DNA from: JAUIIK01 sp963709995
GTDB taxonomy: Bacteria > Chloroflexota > Chloroflexia > Thermomicrobiales > CFX8
DNA: 64,000 nucleotides
Direction: 5' to 3'
NCBI GenBank assembly: GCA_963709995.1
Contig: CAVPYN010000011.1
Location: 124,001-188,000, forward strand
Every line of letters begins with the position of its first letter. Position 1 is the first letter of the stretch. Shown piece after piece: positions 1 to 9,827 of this stretch. The position numbers and the translations under genes were made by a program. Under the pieces are notes generated by a model. It searched no databases, was not told the DNA's origin, and worked only from the letters and a program-made list of their open reading frames with translations.

Positions 1-2130
1 CTGGACGTGGGAGGAGACCACCGCTCGACCGTCATTGCGCCAGTTGACACAATCGACCGCCCTTTCGGTGATCCAGGCGTCGCACCCGATCGCCGGTGAA
101 CGCTACCTCTACTGCGATGGTGATGTGGAGCTGCTCTTCACCGAAAATGAAACCAATAGTGAGCGGCTCTGGGGCCAGCCGAACATCACTCCATATGTCA
201 AGGACGGCATCAACAATGCCGTCGTCGACGGTCAGGCAAGCGCAGTAAACCCTGGTAAGGCGGGCACAAAGGCAGCGCCGCATTATCTGCTCGACATCGG
301 GCCCGGGCAGTCGGCGACGATTCGACTGCGCTTGACGAGCATCCCGCCTGAGCGGATGTCAGACGCCCAGGCCGGCAGCCAGCCAGTATTCGGAGCCGCC
401 TTCGATGAGGATGTCGATCTGCGCCGCGAAGAGTCGGACGAGTTCTACGCATCGATCACGCCCGCCGGGACAGACGACGACACCGCTCAGGTCATGCGCC
501 AGGCGCTCGCTGGCATGCTCTGGACAAAGCAGTACTACTATTACGATCTCAGCCGCTGGTTAGACGAGCATCAAGCCCATCCCCTGTTGTCAGGGCAATC
601 CGCCGATATACGGAACCGAAGCTGGTTCCATATGACCAACGACGACATCATCTCCATGCCGGACAAGTGGGAGTACCCCTGGTACGCCGCCTGGGATCTC
701 GCATTTCACACCCTTCCTTTATCGATGGTGGATATTGACTTTGCAAAGCACCAGCTCGATATCATGTTGCGCGAGGCATACCTGCATCCCAACGGCCAAC
801 TTCCGGCCTACGAGTGGAACTTCGGCGACGTCAATCCGCCAGTGCATGCCTGGGCCACCCTCTTTGTCTACAGTATTGAGAAGCAACTACGCGGTAAGGG
901 TGACATCAGATTTCTCGCGCACGCCTTCAACAAGCTATCAATGAACTTCACCTGGTGGGTGAATCGGAAGGATCCGACCGGTCGCAATGTCTTCGAAGGT
1001 GGGTTTCTCGGGCTCGACAATATCGGCGTTTTCGACCGGAGCGCCGCGCTTCCGACCGGTGGGCAACTGGACCAGGCGGATGGCACAGCATGGATGGCGC
1101 TCTTTTGCCAGAATCTGCTCCAGATGGCGATCGAACTCGCCCATCACGACCCGGCCTACGCCGATCTCATTCCCAAGTATGTCGAGCACTTTCTCTGGAT
1201 CGCCTCCGCGATGGATCGCATGGGCGATGACCAGAACGAATTGTGGGATGAAGAGGACGGCTTCTTCTACGATCTCCTCCGCTTCCCGAATGGTCATACC
1301 ACCCGCCTGAAAGTGCGTTCCCTGGTTGGCCTGCTTCCGATCTGCGCGATTACGGTGTTGGAGCAGGCCGACATCGAACAGTTCCCGAGGTTATTGAACG
1401 GCTACGGGAGTTTGCGAGGAACCATCCCGAGGTAGCGACAACCATCCAGCCACTGACGCGTCCTGGCGTTGCTGGTCGCCGGATGGTTTCGCTGGTGCAA
1501 GAGGACAGACTGCGCCGCGTGCTGTCTCGCATGTTGGACGAAAATGAGTTTCTGAGTCCGCATGGGATCAGATCGATCTCGCGATACCATGATGAACACC
1601 CCTACGTGTTCTCAGTCCACGGCGAGGAGTACCGTGTAGCCTACCTGCCAGCCGAATCGGACAGTGGCATGTTTGGCGGCAATTCCAATTGGCGTGGACC
1701 TGTGTGGTTCCCAATCAACGTCCTGCTCCTGCGTGCACTGCTCAATTTGTATTCCTATTACGGTGACGAATTCACGATCGAGCACCCGACCGGATCCGGG
1801 CGAGAAATGAACCTGTTCGAAGTGAGCATGGAACTAGGGGGCCGTTTGACCAGCATCTTCCTGCAGGATGAGGACGGCCGGCGCCCGGTCTATGGGTCTA
1901 CGGAAAAGTTTCAAACCGATCCGCACTGGAGGAATCTGGTTCTCTTCCACGAATACTTCCACGGCGACAATGGAGCCGGGCTGGGCGCGAGCCATCAGAC
2001 CGGCTGGACCGGTCTGGTGGCCAAGATCATCCAGCTTTCCGGCTCTCTCCAGGCACGCGATGTTCTCGAAACCGGTCGCAGCAGCCTCGGCGCGTTCCAG
2101 GAGCACCAGCGCAAGGAAGTTGGACGATGA
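1..2130 (+). CDS. GH63/MGH1-like glucosidase, 5' partial, one frameshift
   Basis: Probable (alpha/alpha)6-barrel glycoside hydrolase of the GH63/MGH1 type, acting on alpha-glucosides. The reading frame is open from base 2, so the gene begins upstream of the window; about 710 codons are visible. Family-like segments are WEYPWYAAWDLAFH, AYEWNFGDVNPPVHAW and, near the end, YFHGDNGAGLGASHQTGW. The first frame stops at 1435, but frame 1 carries on with PEVIERLREFARNHPEV from about 1382. One missing C in the CCC run at 1383-1385 would restore a single frame, so I read this as an indel. The stop TGA at 2128-2130 overlaps the ATG of a GH13 remnant, suggesting an alpha-glucan operon. The family call is firm; the substrate is inferred. 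Confidence 0.8.
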
Positions 2131-2476
2131 TCCGGCACTCGGCACATCCATTAATCCATGAGATCAATACCTGCGTCTGGTTGAACGTCCTCGGCCAGCG
2201 ATATGGCACGGACATGACGCTCGCCACCGTGCCGGACGCCGAGTGGGACATCGTTCGGTGGTCGTGGTGAATCTCTCGGATCGCGCGGCGGACGGGGCGA
2301 TCTGGCTTCCCTGGGATGACCTCGGCGGGAAGCAGTGGCTGCTGGAGGATAGCCTGGCAAACGAGGCATTCGAGCGCGACGTCAGTCAGATGGAGACTGC
2401 GGGGCTTTGCGTTGGTCTGCCTCCCTGGGGATGCTATCTTCTGCAGTTCCAGACTTCCGGATCCGAACACCTCTGA
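2127..2476 (+). pseudogene. Collapsed GH13 alpha-amylase-family gene (N- and C-terminal ends only)
   Basis: An ATG at 2127 overlaps the preceding stop (ATGA) and opens a frame reading HPLIHEINTCVWLN and later VPDAEWD, typical of the N-terminus of a GH13 glycosidase. After about 45 codons the frame shifts and, from about 2262, reads VVVVNLSD...GAIWLPWDDLGG...LPPWGCYLLQF, typical of the last beta-sandwich domain of the same family. The whole catalytic barrel, more than 400 residues, is absent. The junction lies near 2255-2262. Either a deletion inactivated the gene or the assembly lost about 1.3 kb. Without the barrel it cannot be an active enzyme. Confidence 0.65.
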
Positions 2477-2511
2477 CCGCCAGTTGATCGGCCCAGATTC
2501 CATCTTCTAAA

Positions 2512-2572
2512 CCGGATAACTCACCGAGAAGGCGCGCCTCAACCGCTTCTATCCGCGCCGTGAGCTATCCGG
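2512..2572. terminator. Long hairpin between convergent genes
   Basis: Arms at 2512-2524 and 2560-2572 pair over 13 bases with one G-U-type mismatch, and an inner GGCGCG/CGCGCC pair at 2531-2536 and 2554-2559 extends the structure. It sits exactly between the convergent GH13 remnant and pfkB, so it may terminate both. No long U tract is present on either side. Confidence 0.5.
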
Positions 2573-2573
2573 G

Positions 2574-3527
2574 CTAGGCGACACGAAACTGATTCTGCTG
2601 TCGGGCCTGGGCGTAAAGTCGTTCGGTGTCCTCCCGGCTACATAGCTCGGTGCCAGGGGTCATCACCGCCGCCGCGCCAGCGGCAACACCGAGCACCGCC
2701 GCATCAAACACCGACCAGTCCTGGGCAAGTCCCCAGACAATACCAGCTACCATGCTGTCACCAGCCCCAACCTTGCTCTGCTGCGGGACGGCTGGCGCCG
2801 GGATGCGCATCATGCCATCGCGCGTAACGGCAAGCGCTCCAGCCGCGCCAAGGGACACAACCGCTGCTACCGCATTGTGTTCCGTCACCAGCCTTCTGGC
2901 GGCGGCGCGCAAATGGACATCGTCCTCAATCCACCGGTCTCCTTCCAGCGATGCCAACTCGGAGAGATTCGGCTTTACCAGGAACACACCGGCTTCAAGC
3001 GCCGACTTCAATGGCGGGCCAGAAGTATCGACAATGACCCGTGATCCGCGATCTCGCGCGATTCTCACCAGCTCGGCGTAAGCGTCATCCGGCAGGCCAG
3101 GCGGCATGCTCCCGCTCAGAACGAAGAAGTCTGGCGCTGGCGAAACGGACTCCAGTTCGCGAACAATTGCGTCCCACTCGTCAGTTTGGAGCGTTGGTCC
3201 GGGCATGCAGAAGCGATACTGAAGCGTCGTCGCGTCCTCGCGAACCGTCACATTCTCACGTGTGAACTCGCGAATAGGAATCACCCTCATCGCTATGCCC
3301 TCAGCGTTGAGCATATCGATCAGCAACTGTCCGGTCCGTCCTCCAGCCGTGATCATGGCCGTGGCATCAACACCGAATCTACGCAGCGCGTGGGCTACGT
3401 TGACCCCGCCCCCTCCGGGCTCCGACACTGGTTGGGCGCAGCGCAGCTTGCGTTCGGGCACGACGGCCTCCACATGTGTGCTTGTATCTACCGTCGGGCT
3501 AATCGTCAACGTCAGAATGCGGGACAT
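2574..3527 (-). CDS. pfkB: 6-phosphofructokinase II, PfkB family
   Basis: Ribokinase-fold sugar-phosphate kinase, about 317 aa. The N-terminus ILTLTISPTVDTST...GKL-like RKLRCAQPVSEPGGGGVNVA closely follows E. coli PfkB (phosphofructokinase-2) rather than ribokinase, and VGAGDSMVAG near the C-terminus holds the catalytic Asp and anion hole. It should phosphorylate fructose 6-phosphate, or possibly another hexose phosphate such as tagatose 6-phosphate, in the cytoplasm. I place the start at ATG 3527, preceded by an AGGGGAGGG-type ribosome-binding site; a GTG six codons upstream at 3545 is the alternative. It stands alone, convergent with the glucosidase genes. Confidence 0.85.
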   Translation of the reverse strand: MSRILTLTISPTVDTSTHVEAVVPERKLRCAQPVSEPGGGGVNVAHALRRFGVDATAMITAGGRTGQLLIDMLNAEGIAMRVIPIREFTRENVTVREDATTLQYRFCMPGPTLQTDEWDAIVRELESVSPAPDFFVLSGSMPPGLPDDAYAELVRIARDRGSRVIVDTSGPPLKSALEAGVFLVKPNLSELASLEGDRWIEDDVHLRAAARRLVTEHNAVAAVVSLGAAGALAVTRDGMMRIPAPAVPQQSKVGAGDSMVAGIVWGLAQDWSVFDAAVLGVAAGAAAVMTPGTELCSREDTERLYAQARQQNQFRVA

Positions 3528-3650
3528 TCCCTCCCCTTTCGCCACTGGGATTTCGCGTTAGTGCTTGAACCATATGCATAACCACATCACTTCTATGTAT
3601 CGTACTTGCTGTGGCCCGGCCGTCATCTGCGTGCCGGACAGCTAAGGCTG

Positions 3651-4331
3651 ATGGGACTGCACATGCGCCTACTCATTATTCGTCACGCTCAATCCCAGAA
3701 CAACGCGGGAATCGGGCCGCGGGTGGCGGACCCAACACTGACAGAGATTGGAGACCGGCAGGCAGAACTGGCTGCGACCGCGCTCCGCGCTTTCGCCCTC
3801 GATGTGCTCTACGTCAGCCCGATGCGCAGGACGCTGCAGACCGCCGCGCCAATCACCCGGGCAACTGGACTCCCGACACGCGTCTATACCGGCCTGCATG
3901 AGTGGGGTGGAGTCTGGGAAGATATTGCGGGCGAGGCACGCCACTTCCCAGGGCTGGGCAGCGCCAGCATGGTTGAGATTATCCCCAATCTGGAACTCCC
4001 CGCAGATGTGTCGGAAAACGGCTGGTGGACCGGCGCCGTCAATCCCTTGAACGAAGCCTCAGTGGTGCGCTACGCGCGCGCCAACGCGAACCGGTTTCTC
4101 CACTATCTATTTGACCGGTACCCGGATCGCACGACCATCGCCATCGTGACCCACGGCGGATTCGGTTCGAATTTGATTGAAGAGTTGCTGGACATTCCGT
4201 CGCTAGCTTCCGGCGCGCGTTTCGCACAGAACAACACTGGCCATGCGATGATCGATTTCGACGACCACCAGGCACGCATGCACTGGCACAACCGCATCGA
4301 CCATTTGCCTGACGACATTGTTACCGGGTAG
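3651..4331 (+). CDS. Histidine phosphatase family protein (phosphoglycerate mutase-like)
   Basis: The N-terminus MRLLIIRHAQSQNN carries the RHxxS motif with the phosphohistidine, and VTHGGFG near residue 165 carries the second catalytic His. LYVSPMRRTLQTA is the usual substrate-side arginine region. About 226 aa, a normal length. The family covers cofactor-dependent phosphoglycerate mutase, SixA, cobalamin-pathway and broad phosphatases; nothing nearby fixes the substrate. ATG 3651 has AAGG four bases upstream; ATG 3663 is the alternative start. An upstream TTG frame extension to 3606 has no support. Confidence 0.8.
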   Translation: MGLHMRLLIIRHAQSQNNAGIGPRVADPTLTEIGDRQAELAATALRAFALDVLYVSPMRRTLQTAAPITRATGLPTRVYTGLHEWGGVWEDIAGEARHFPGLGSASMVEIIPNLELPADVSENGWWTGAVNPLNEASVVRYARANANRFLHYLFDRYPDRTTIAIVTHGGFGSNLIEELLDIPSLASGARFAQNNTGHAMIDFDDHQARMHWHNRIDHLPDDIVTG

Positions 4332-4385
4332 ATGGCGTCATGGATCGGTTGAAGAAACTTCGTCCCATTGCGTGCCCTTTGACGG

Positions 4386-4685
4386 TCAACCTCGCTGGCT
4401 TCGATCCCCGGCTACTGTTTCGCTGGCGTCGCCATCGAGATTCCACTCTTCGCGTAGGAGGCGGGCACGCAGATGGCGATAGGACCAGAATCGATAGCGC
4501 AGCCATCCGACTCGCCCGAAGTAGTAGAAAGCGCCGACGATCCAGGGCAGGCTCAGCACAACGACGATCATCACCGCTTGCCAGGATGGAAAGTAGTAGA
4601 GAGTCAAAATGGTCGCGACCAGCTTGATCCCGCCGAGAGCGGCAATCTGGGCTTTGATGATGGCGCGATCAGAATCAGAGAGCAC
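4386..4685 (-). CDS. Small two-TM membrane protein, unknown function
   Basis: About 99 aa. A charged N-terminus (SDSDRAIIKAQ) is followed by two hydrophobic segments, roughly GIKLVATILTLYYFPS and VMIVVVLSLPWIVGAFYYFG, then a basic, Arg-rich tail (YRFWSYRHLRARLLREEW). I chose GTG 4685 because GAGGGAG lies eight bases upstream; a TTG at 4718 would add 11 residues. I do not recognise a family. The coding pattern and ribosome-binding site make it a likely real gene. Confidence 0.55.
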   Translation of the reverse strand: MLSDSDRAIIKAQIAALGGIKLVATILTLYYFPSWQAVMIVVVLSLPWIVGAFYYFGRVGWLRYRFWSYRHLRARLLREEWNLDGDASETVAGDRSQRG

Positions 4686-4901
4686 GTCGCATTCTCCCTC
4701 GTACAGCGTACGCCTCAATACTAATGGCTCTCCCGCTATCGATCAATCCAGTTTCACGCACAAGGGCCAGCTGGCACAAGCCTGAGAAGCCCGATCAGGC
4801 CGCATCAACCATGTAGCGTCTGTTGATTGGCCACGTATCGGAACACTCGTCCGCAGGAATGGCCGACTCCAAACTCATCGAACTAGACCCCCAGCCCAGT
4901 T

Positions 4902-6380
4902 TCATTCGACGCTATCAAACGGATTCGCATTCCACGGCCACAAGCGTTCCTTCGGCAAGCGCTGATAGGGAATATCCCGCAGAATCGGATTGAGCGCGCC
5001 ACCGGAATAGGCGTACAAGATCTTCGCGGCTGTCGGATGGTATGCCGCGTAGAAGTGCTGGCTCGACTTGACGACAACAATGTCGCGTTTCGAGAGATCA
5101 ACGCCGCACAGCGTAAACGGGTCAACACTCAGAACCTGCTGACGAACGTTGTTCAGGATGATGTCGATGCCCTGGCAGCGCATCCCGACGACATCTCCCA
5201 GATCGATCTCACGCGCCAGCCTGGCATCAACCGCCCGGGCGCCGGGCACGACCGCGGAAACTTCAACGTCAAGATCGAGCGGCCTGCCTGAAGATCTCCC
5301 CATCTTCCCGCCGATCCTCAAACTCAGGTTGGCGCCCACTCCAGCCTGCCTGGCGATATCCAGAGCGATCGGATCCCAGATCATCCCGAAGGCGGCGTTG
5401 GTGATGCCCCGTTCGAGCATTCGTTCCAGGATGAAGGTTGAATCGCCTGGCGCGCCCCCGCCAGCATTATCGGCGTAGTCGGCAATGACCACCGGGCGAC
5501 CTTCATGGGCCAGCGCAGCATCGAGCGCCTCGTCAACGCTCAGATATGCTGGCTGCATCGCCTCACGCAGATCGAACAGATCCTTGCCGAGTTCGCGGGC
5601 AAGCTGCTCCGCGCCATCGCGATCGTTGTCGGTGACGACGATCACATGCGCGCCCCCGATCGGGAGATCACTGTAAGGGAAAGCCCTGGCAAATAGATAT
5701 CGTCAGCACCCCATCCTTGCCTTCGCGGGCACTGTAGGAGTCGATGAATCCGCGCAGCGGTTGCACCGGCGTTTGGAAGACGCTAACCATGCGGCAATCG
5801 AAGACCGCCATCACCGGTTTCGTCTTTCCTTCGCCGCTTCGCGATGACCGGAAGAGATCGACCGCCCGTTCCGCCACGTCGATATGCGGGTACTCTTTGT
5901 AGAACTCGAGCACGTCGGCGTTGCGCATCGCTTCGCCGAAGTTGGTGTGAGGATCGAGCTCTACGCCGATTGGAACGCCATGGCCGACGATCTCTCGCGT
6001 CCGGGCAATGATGTCACCTTCCGGATCATCGTATCCGTCGACAACGCTGCCCGCCATGCAGCGCCAGGAGGACGGCATCGACCGGCATCGCCGCACGCAA
6101 ACTGGCCAGGGTTTCGTCACGATGGCGTTCGTAGGCAGCCCGAACGACGAGACCAGCCGGTTGAGCCGAGCGGTAGATGGGATGCTGGGCCATCTCCCAG
6201 CCACGCTGTCGTCGCCATGGCGTCCCAGATCACCGGAGGCGGTGCGCCCGAGACGTTGTCCAGGCTAAACCCGTCCGGCCTCATCTGATCGAGCGTGCGT
6301 TCCACGAAACTGGCATCGAAGGTTGGCATTGGCGAGAAGGTGTTGGTTTCAGTTGACCAACCAGCCATGAATAGCTTCAA
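4902..6380 (-). CDS. M81 family metallopeptidase (MlrC-like), frameshifted
   Basis: MlrC-type metalloprotein, related to the microcystin-linearising peptidase C. The N-terminus AGWSTETNTFSPMPT, the block DGYDDPEGDI...VELDPHTNFG and the C-terminal DNAGGGAPGDSTFI...CQGIDIILNN match the family, whose usual length is about 490 aa. The product is spread over several frames, with breaks near 6190, near 6055 (HGG then DGYDDPEGD) and near 5677 (CQGFP then YSDLPIGGAHVIVVTD). Each is mended by one base. The start is probably TTG 6380, with GGAG upstream. It lies directly after three M55 genes on the same strand, which suggests a peptide- or D-peptide-degrading operon. Confidence 0.75.
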
Positions 6381-6460
6381 CAAGTGTCTCCAGTCTTGTC
6401 CCGTGTCCCGTTGAGCCAACGCTTACCCAGCCCGGACATGATTGTGAGTAGGGTAGCCTG

Positions 6461-7315
6461 TTACATTCCCATCTGCCCGCCGGCCGCCAGGATCGCCCGC
6501 CAGAACTTGCCGAATTCGTAGCCGTTGGCGGGATGAATCGCCAGAGTTCGCTCGCCAGCGCGCTCGACACCTGGCAGGAAACCACAGCTATCGACTCTGG
6601 ACTGATGGTCGAGGTCAATCTCGATTATTGCTCCGTCTGGCATCGGGAACGGCTGCATCAGGTCAAGCTGGTTCAGCGCCTCAATCGCGCCAGCGCGAAT
6701 CGCGTCCCGCGCTTCTCGAAGTGAGATGTGCTGGGCCGAACTGAGCGAGTAGCCGATCTTTGTGATAACCCCAACAACCTGATCCCCGAGCAACTCGCGC
6801 GTTTGAGCCACGGCCAGATTGTCGCCGGCAACCAGGGCGACCGGGACGCCGAAATGCCCGGCGATGATCGCGTTCATCCCATACTCGCCCATCGAGATGC
6901 CGTTCAACCGGACATCCTGCACCCAGCCGGTCGACGTGTGCGCCAGGGGGCCGCCTGTCGTCCCAGCCTTCGCGTGATAACCGGTGAAAAAGACCGCCCG
7001 CACGCTATCTTCATCGATCGCCTGCATCATGCCCAGGTCGTTGTCTGTTCCCGACACGAATCGCACGCGTGAATCGAGTTCATCGGGAATGAGATTGCGT
7101 TTGCCGCCATGTGCGTCGGCAATGACGACGCCGGTCGCACCGGCCTCGAACGCCCCGTCAGCGGCGGCGTTCACCTCGCGGGTCATCCTCAATCGCGCCC
7201 GCTCGTACTCGACGCTCGATGTGGCGCGTGCTGAGCCGCCCTCGGCCGGCGTCACTTGCACCCAGTTAGAAACCCCTGCGGTACCTTCCATGTCAGCTGA
7301 GATCAGAACCTTCAT
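6461..7315 (-). CDS. M55 family D-aminopeptidase (DppA-like), copy 3 of 3
   Basis: 284 aa DppA-type zinc aminopeptidase. Asp and Glu of SADMEG at residues 8-10 are the first metal ligands; further expected ligands lie in IADAHGG, FFTGYHAKAG and MGEYGMNAIIAGHFG. DppA proteins release N-terminal D-amino acids and form ring-shaped decamers. ATG 7315 has GAGG upstream. The gene follows two paralogues in the same direction with only 6 bases after the previous stop, so all three are probably one transcript with the downstream M81 gene. Confidence 0.88.
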   Translation of the reverse strand: MKVLISADMEGTAGVSNWVQVTPAEGGSARATSSVEYERARLRMTREVNAAADGAFEAGATGVVIADAHGGKRNLIPDELDSRVRFVSGTDNDLGMMQAIDEDSVRAVFFTGYHAKAGTTGGPLAHTSTGWVQDVRLNGISMGEYGMNAIIAGHFGVPVALVAGDNLAVAQTRELLGDQVVGVITKIGYSLSSAQHISLREARDAIRAGAIEALNQLDLMQPFPMPDGAIIEIDLDHQSRVDSCGFLPGVERAGERTLAIHPANGYEFGKFWRAILAAGGQMGM

Positions 7316-7321
7316 CGTTCC

Positions 7322-8170
7322 TCACATCTGTGACGCGGCGCGGGTGACCGCCCGGAAATAGCGGTGGAAATCAAGGCCATCGGACGGCATGTACTGCACC
7401 GTCCGCCAGCCGACGAGTTCAACCCCGTTGATTTCCGCGGCATGGCTGGCGCGAATCTGATGATCGAAGTCCATCTCGACGGTAGCGTCCACAGGTAGAC
7501 GATAGACCTTCATCCGGTCGATATTGCTGCTGGCACGCTCGGCAGCCTCGCGGATGACCCTTCGGGCTTCGTCGGGCTGGAGATGGACTGCGGAGGTGAC
7601 TGAATAGCCATGCTTGACCACGGCGCCCTCAACTTGTTCGCCAAGTAGTTCCCGCGCCTGCGCGACTGCCCGGTGATCGCCGGTTACGAGCGCCACCGGA
7701 ACGTTGAAGTGCCCGGCGACGATAGCGTTCACCCCGTACTCGCCGATCGAGACGCCATTCACGCGCACGTCCTGCAACCAGAGCGACCATGTGTGGGCCA
7801 GCGGGCCATCTGGAGTGCCGGCGCGTGCGTGGTAGCCGGTGTAGAACGCCGCGCTGATGCCGTCCTCTTCGACGCCCTGCATCATCACCAGCGGCTTGTC
7901 GTTCCCTGCCACAAACTGGGCAGCCGGATGCAACTCCTCCGGAACCAGATTTCTCATGCCGTCATGGGCGTCATTGACGATCACCTCATCCGCGCCGCCT
8001 GCAATCGCGCCTTCAACGGCCGCGTTTACCTCGCGGGTCATCCGCAATCGCGCGCGCTCGTACTCCGCGGTTGAGGCCGGTCCCGAGCCTGCGATTTCGG
8101 GCGGCGTCACATGCACCCAGGAGGAGACCCCGCAGGTGCCCTCCATATCGGCCGAAATGAGAATCTTCAT
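7322..8170 (-). CDS. M55 family D-aminopeptidase (DppA-like), copy 2 of 3
   Basis: About 282 aa. It starts MKILISADMEGTCGV at ATG 8170, preceded by purine-rich GGAAGAGAGG; a GTG/TTG extension further upstream adds unrelated low-quality sequence. It holds the same metal-site segments as its neighbours (SADMEG, NDAHDGMRN, FYTGYHARAG, GEYGVNAIVAGHFN). It is closest by eye to copy 1. The tandem copies differ mainly in the C-terminal substrate-facing part, so they may differ in peptide preference; this is inference. Confidence 0.88.
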   Translation of the reverse strand: MKILISADMEGTCGVSSWVHVTPPEIAGSGPASTAEYERARLRMTREVNAAVEGAIAGGADEVIVNDAHDGMRNLVPEELHPAAQFVAGNDKPLVMMQGVEEDGISAAFYTGYHARAGTPDGPLAHTWSLWLQDVRVNGVSIGEYGVNAIVAGHFNVPVALVTGDHRAVAQARELLGEQVEGAVVKHGYSVTSAVHLQPDEARRVIREAAERASSNIDRMKVYRLPVDATVEMDFDHQIRASHAAEINGVELVGWRTVQYMPSDGLDFHRYFRAVTRAASQM

Positions 8171-8307
8171 CGCTACCTGCCTCTCTTCCAATAACGAGCA
8201 TGGCAACAGGGGTTCCGCTTCCCGGCTCCCGCAACGGCAATCCGGCACGAAGTCGAACACTCGGAGTCAAACCCAGCGCAGATCGCAGTCCGCGGCATCG
8301 TGCCTGC

Positions 8308-9165
8308 CTATGTCGGGGGATTCGCAGCTGCGGTGATCAACGCCCGCATGTAGCGGGCGAGCTCAATGCCATCGGACGGTCTGAAGCTGAATGAGCGCCA
8401 GCCAGTCCGCTCGACGCCCGGAAGCTTGACGACCTGATTGACCCGGGACTGGTGATCCAGATCCATCTCGACAATCGCGTCTTCCGGGAGCCTGTATGGC
8501 TTCATCCTCGGCAGATCCCGCGTTGCTGCTTCAGCGCCGCCGCGGATCATGCGCTGGGACTCCCCGGGGTGACGATTGAGCGCGGCGGTCACCGAGTACC
8601 CACGCTTGATCGCGACACCCACAACCTGGTCACCCAGGAGTTGACGTGTTTGCTCAACGGCGCGGTTGTCGCCAGCGACCATGGCAACCGGGACGCCGAA
8701 ATGCCCTGCGATCAGGGCATTGATCCCGTATTCACCCATCGATGTCCCGTTAACCCGGATGTCATGCACCCAGCCGGTGAAGCTGTGCGCCAGTGGACCA
8801 TCGGGCGTCCCCGCTCGAGCGTGGTAGCCGGTGAAGAAGACGGCATCAACGCCATCCTCGTCAACGCCGTGAACCATCAGCAACTCTTTGTCGAAACCGG
8901 AGATGTAGCGCGCGCCCTCGTGCAGTTCGTCCGGGATGATGTTGCGCATGCCATCGTGCGAGTCGTTGACGATGATTTCAGTCGCCCCGCCGGCAATCGC
9001 GCCTTCGATGGCCGCGTTGACTTCCCGCGTCATCCGCAGGCGCGCGCGTTCGTACTCGACGGTTGATGTCGCCCTCCCACCGGAGCCCAGCTCCGGAGGA
9101 ATCACCTGCACCCAACTCACCACACCACAGGTGCCCTCCATGTCGGCGGATATCAGAATCTTCAT
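8308..9165 (-). CDS. M55 family D-aminopeptidase (DppA-like), copy 1 of 3
   Basis: 285 aa, first gene of the M55-M55-M55-M81 run. ATG 9165 has GAGAGG upstream. Metal ligand motifs are intact: SADMEG at residues 6-11, NDSHDGMRN, FFTGYHARAG and GEYGINALIAGHFG. The product should be a cytoplasmic zinc D-aminopeptidase. In Bacillus the homologous dppA lies with a dipeptide ABC transporter; no such transporter is present here, so the source of substrate is unknown. Confidence 0.88.
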   Translation of the reverse strand: MKILISADMEGTCGVVSWVQVIPPELGSGGRATSTVEYERARLRMTREVNAAIEGAIAGGATEIIVNDSHDGMRNIIPDELHEGARYISGFDKELLMVHGVDEDGVDAVFFTGYHARAGTPDGPLAHSFTGWVHDIRVNGTSMGEYGINALIAGHFGVPVAMVAGDNRAVEQTRQLLGDQVVGVAIKRGYSVTAALNRHPGESQRMIRGGAEAATRDLPRMKPYRLPEDAIVEMDLDHQSRVNQVVKLPGVERTGWRSFSFRPSDGIELARYMRALITAAANPPT

Positions 9166-9346
9166 GCGTCTAGCCTCTCATTCGCGTGGAGATTGCCGGG
9201 CGCATTGTAGCGTTGGAGTAGGGAACAGGTAACAGGAAAGTAGGAAAAGGACCAGACCAGGATGGTTTAACGTTGCAGCCTAAGCGAAGGCAAGACGCCA
9301 CCCGCGCAGGAATGGGCAGAGCCACTCTGATACGCGGGTGGAAATC

Positions 9347-9646
9347 CTACGCTGCTAGCGCTTCCTCACGGAGGATACTCGCGATCTTGCCGAAGCTCCA
9401 GCCTTCTCGTTCCGAGCGGCGCTCGACCTGGGCAATGTGCTTGCACATGCCGGTGTACAGGTAGCCGTCGCACTCACATTCCCAACCGTGTACCGATCGG
9501 GTGATGTGGTAGATCCCACGTCCATTCTGCGAACGGGACCAGTAGCAGCGTCGTGGCTCAACCTCGTACACACGCACTCCACGCTGATAGGCGCGGGCGC
9601 GAGCTTCAAAGAGTCGCGCAGTCAGTGGTTTCGTGAAATGCCTCAT
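9347..9646 (-). CDS. SWIM zinc-finger domain protein
   Basis: About 99 aa. The core WECECDGYLYTGMCKHIAQVE is a SWIM motif (CxC then CxH), a zinc-binding module found in bacterial SNF2 ATPases, MuDR transposases and short stand-alone proteins. Here it stands alone. ATG 9646 has GAGGAG eight bases upstream and is preferred over an upstream start at 9715. The N-terminus is basic, consistent with nucleic-acid binding, but no partner is evident. Confidence 0.7.
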   Translation of the reverse strand: MRHFTKPLTARLFEARARAYQRGVRVYEVEPRRCYWSRSQNGRGIYHITRSVHGWECECDGYLYTGMCKHIAQVERRSEREGWSFGKIASILREEALAA

Positions 9647-9827
9647 TGCAGCATCTCCTCGTTCATCAGTTGCCAAATATGAACAAATGTTCGTACTAAT
9701 CTTACCATTTTCCATGACCGGAAGTCACATTTCAGCCGGGTCGATGGTCGAAAAGATGACGTAGTCCAAAACAGGCACTACAATAGGCATCGGGGTTTCT
9801 GAACCACGCTACCGGGGGCGTTCCAGC

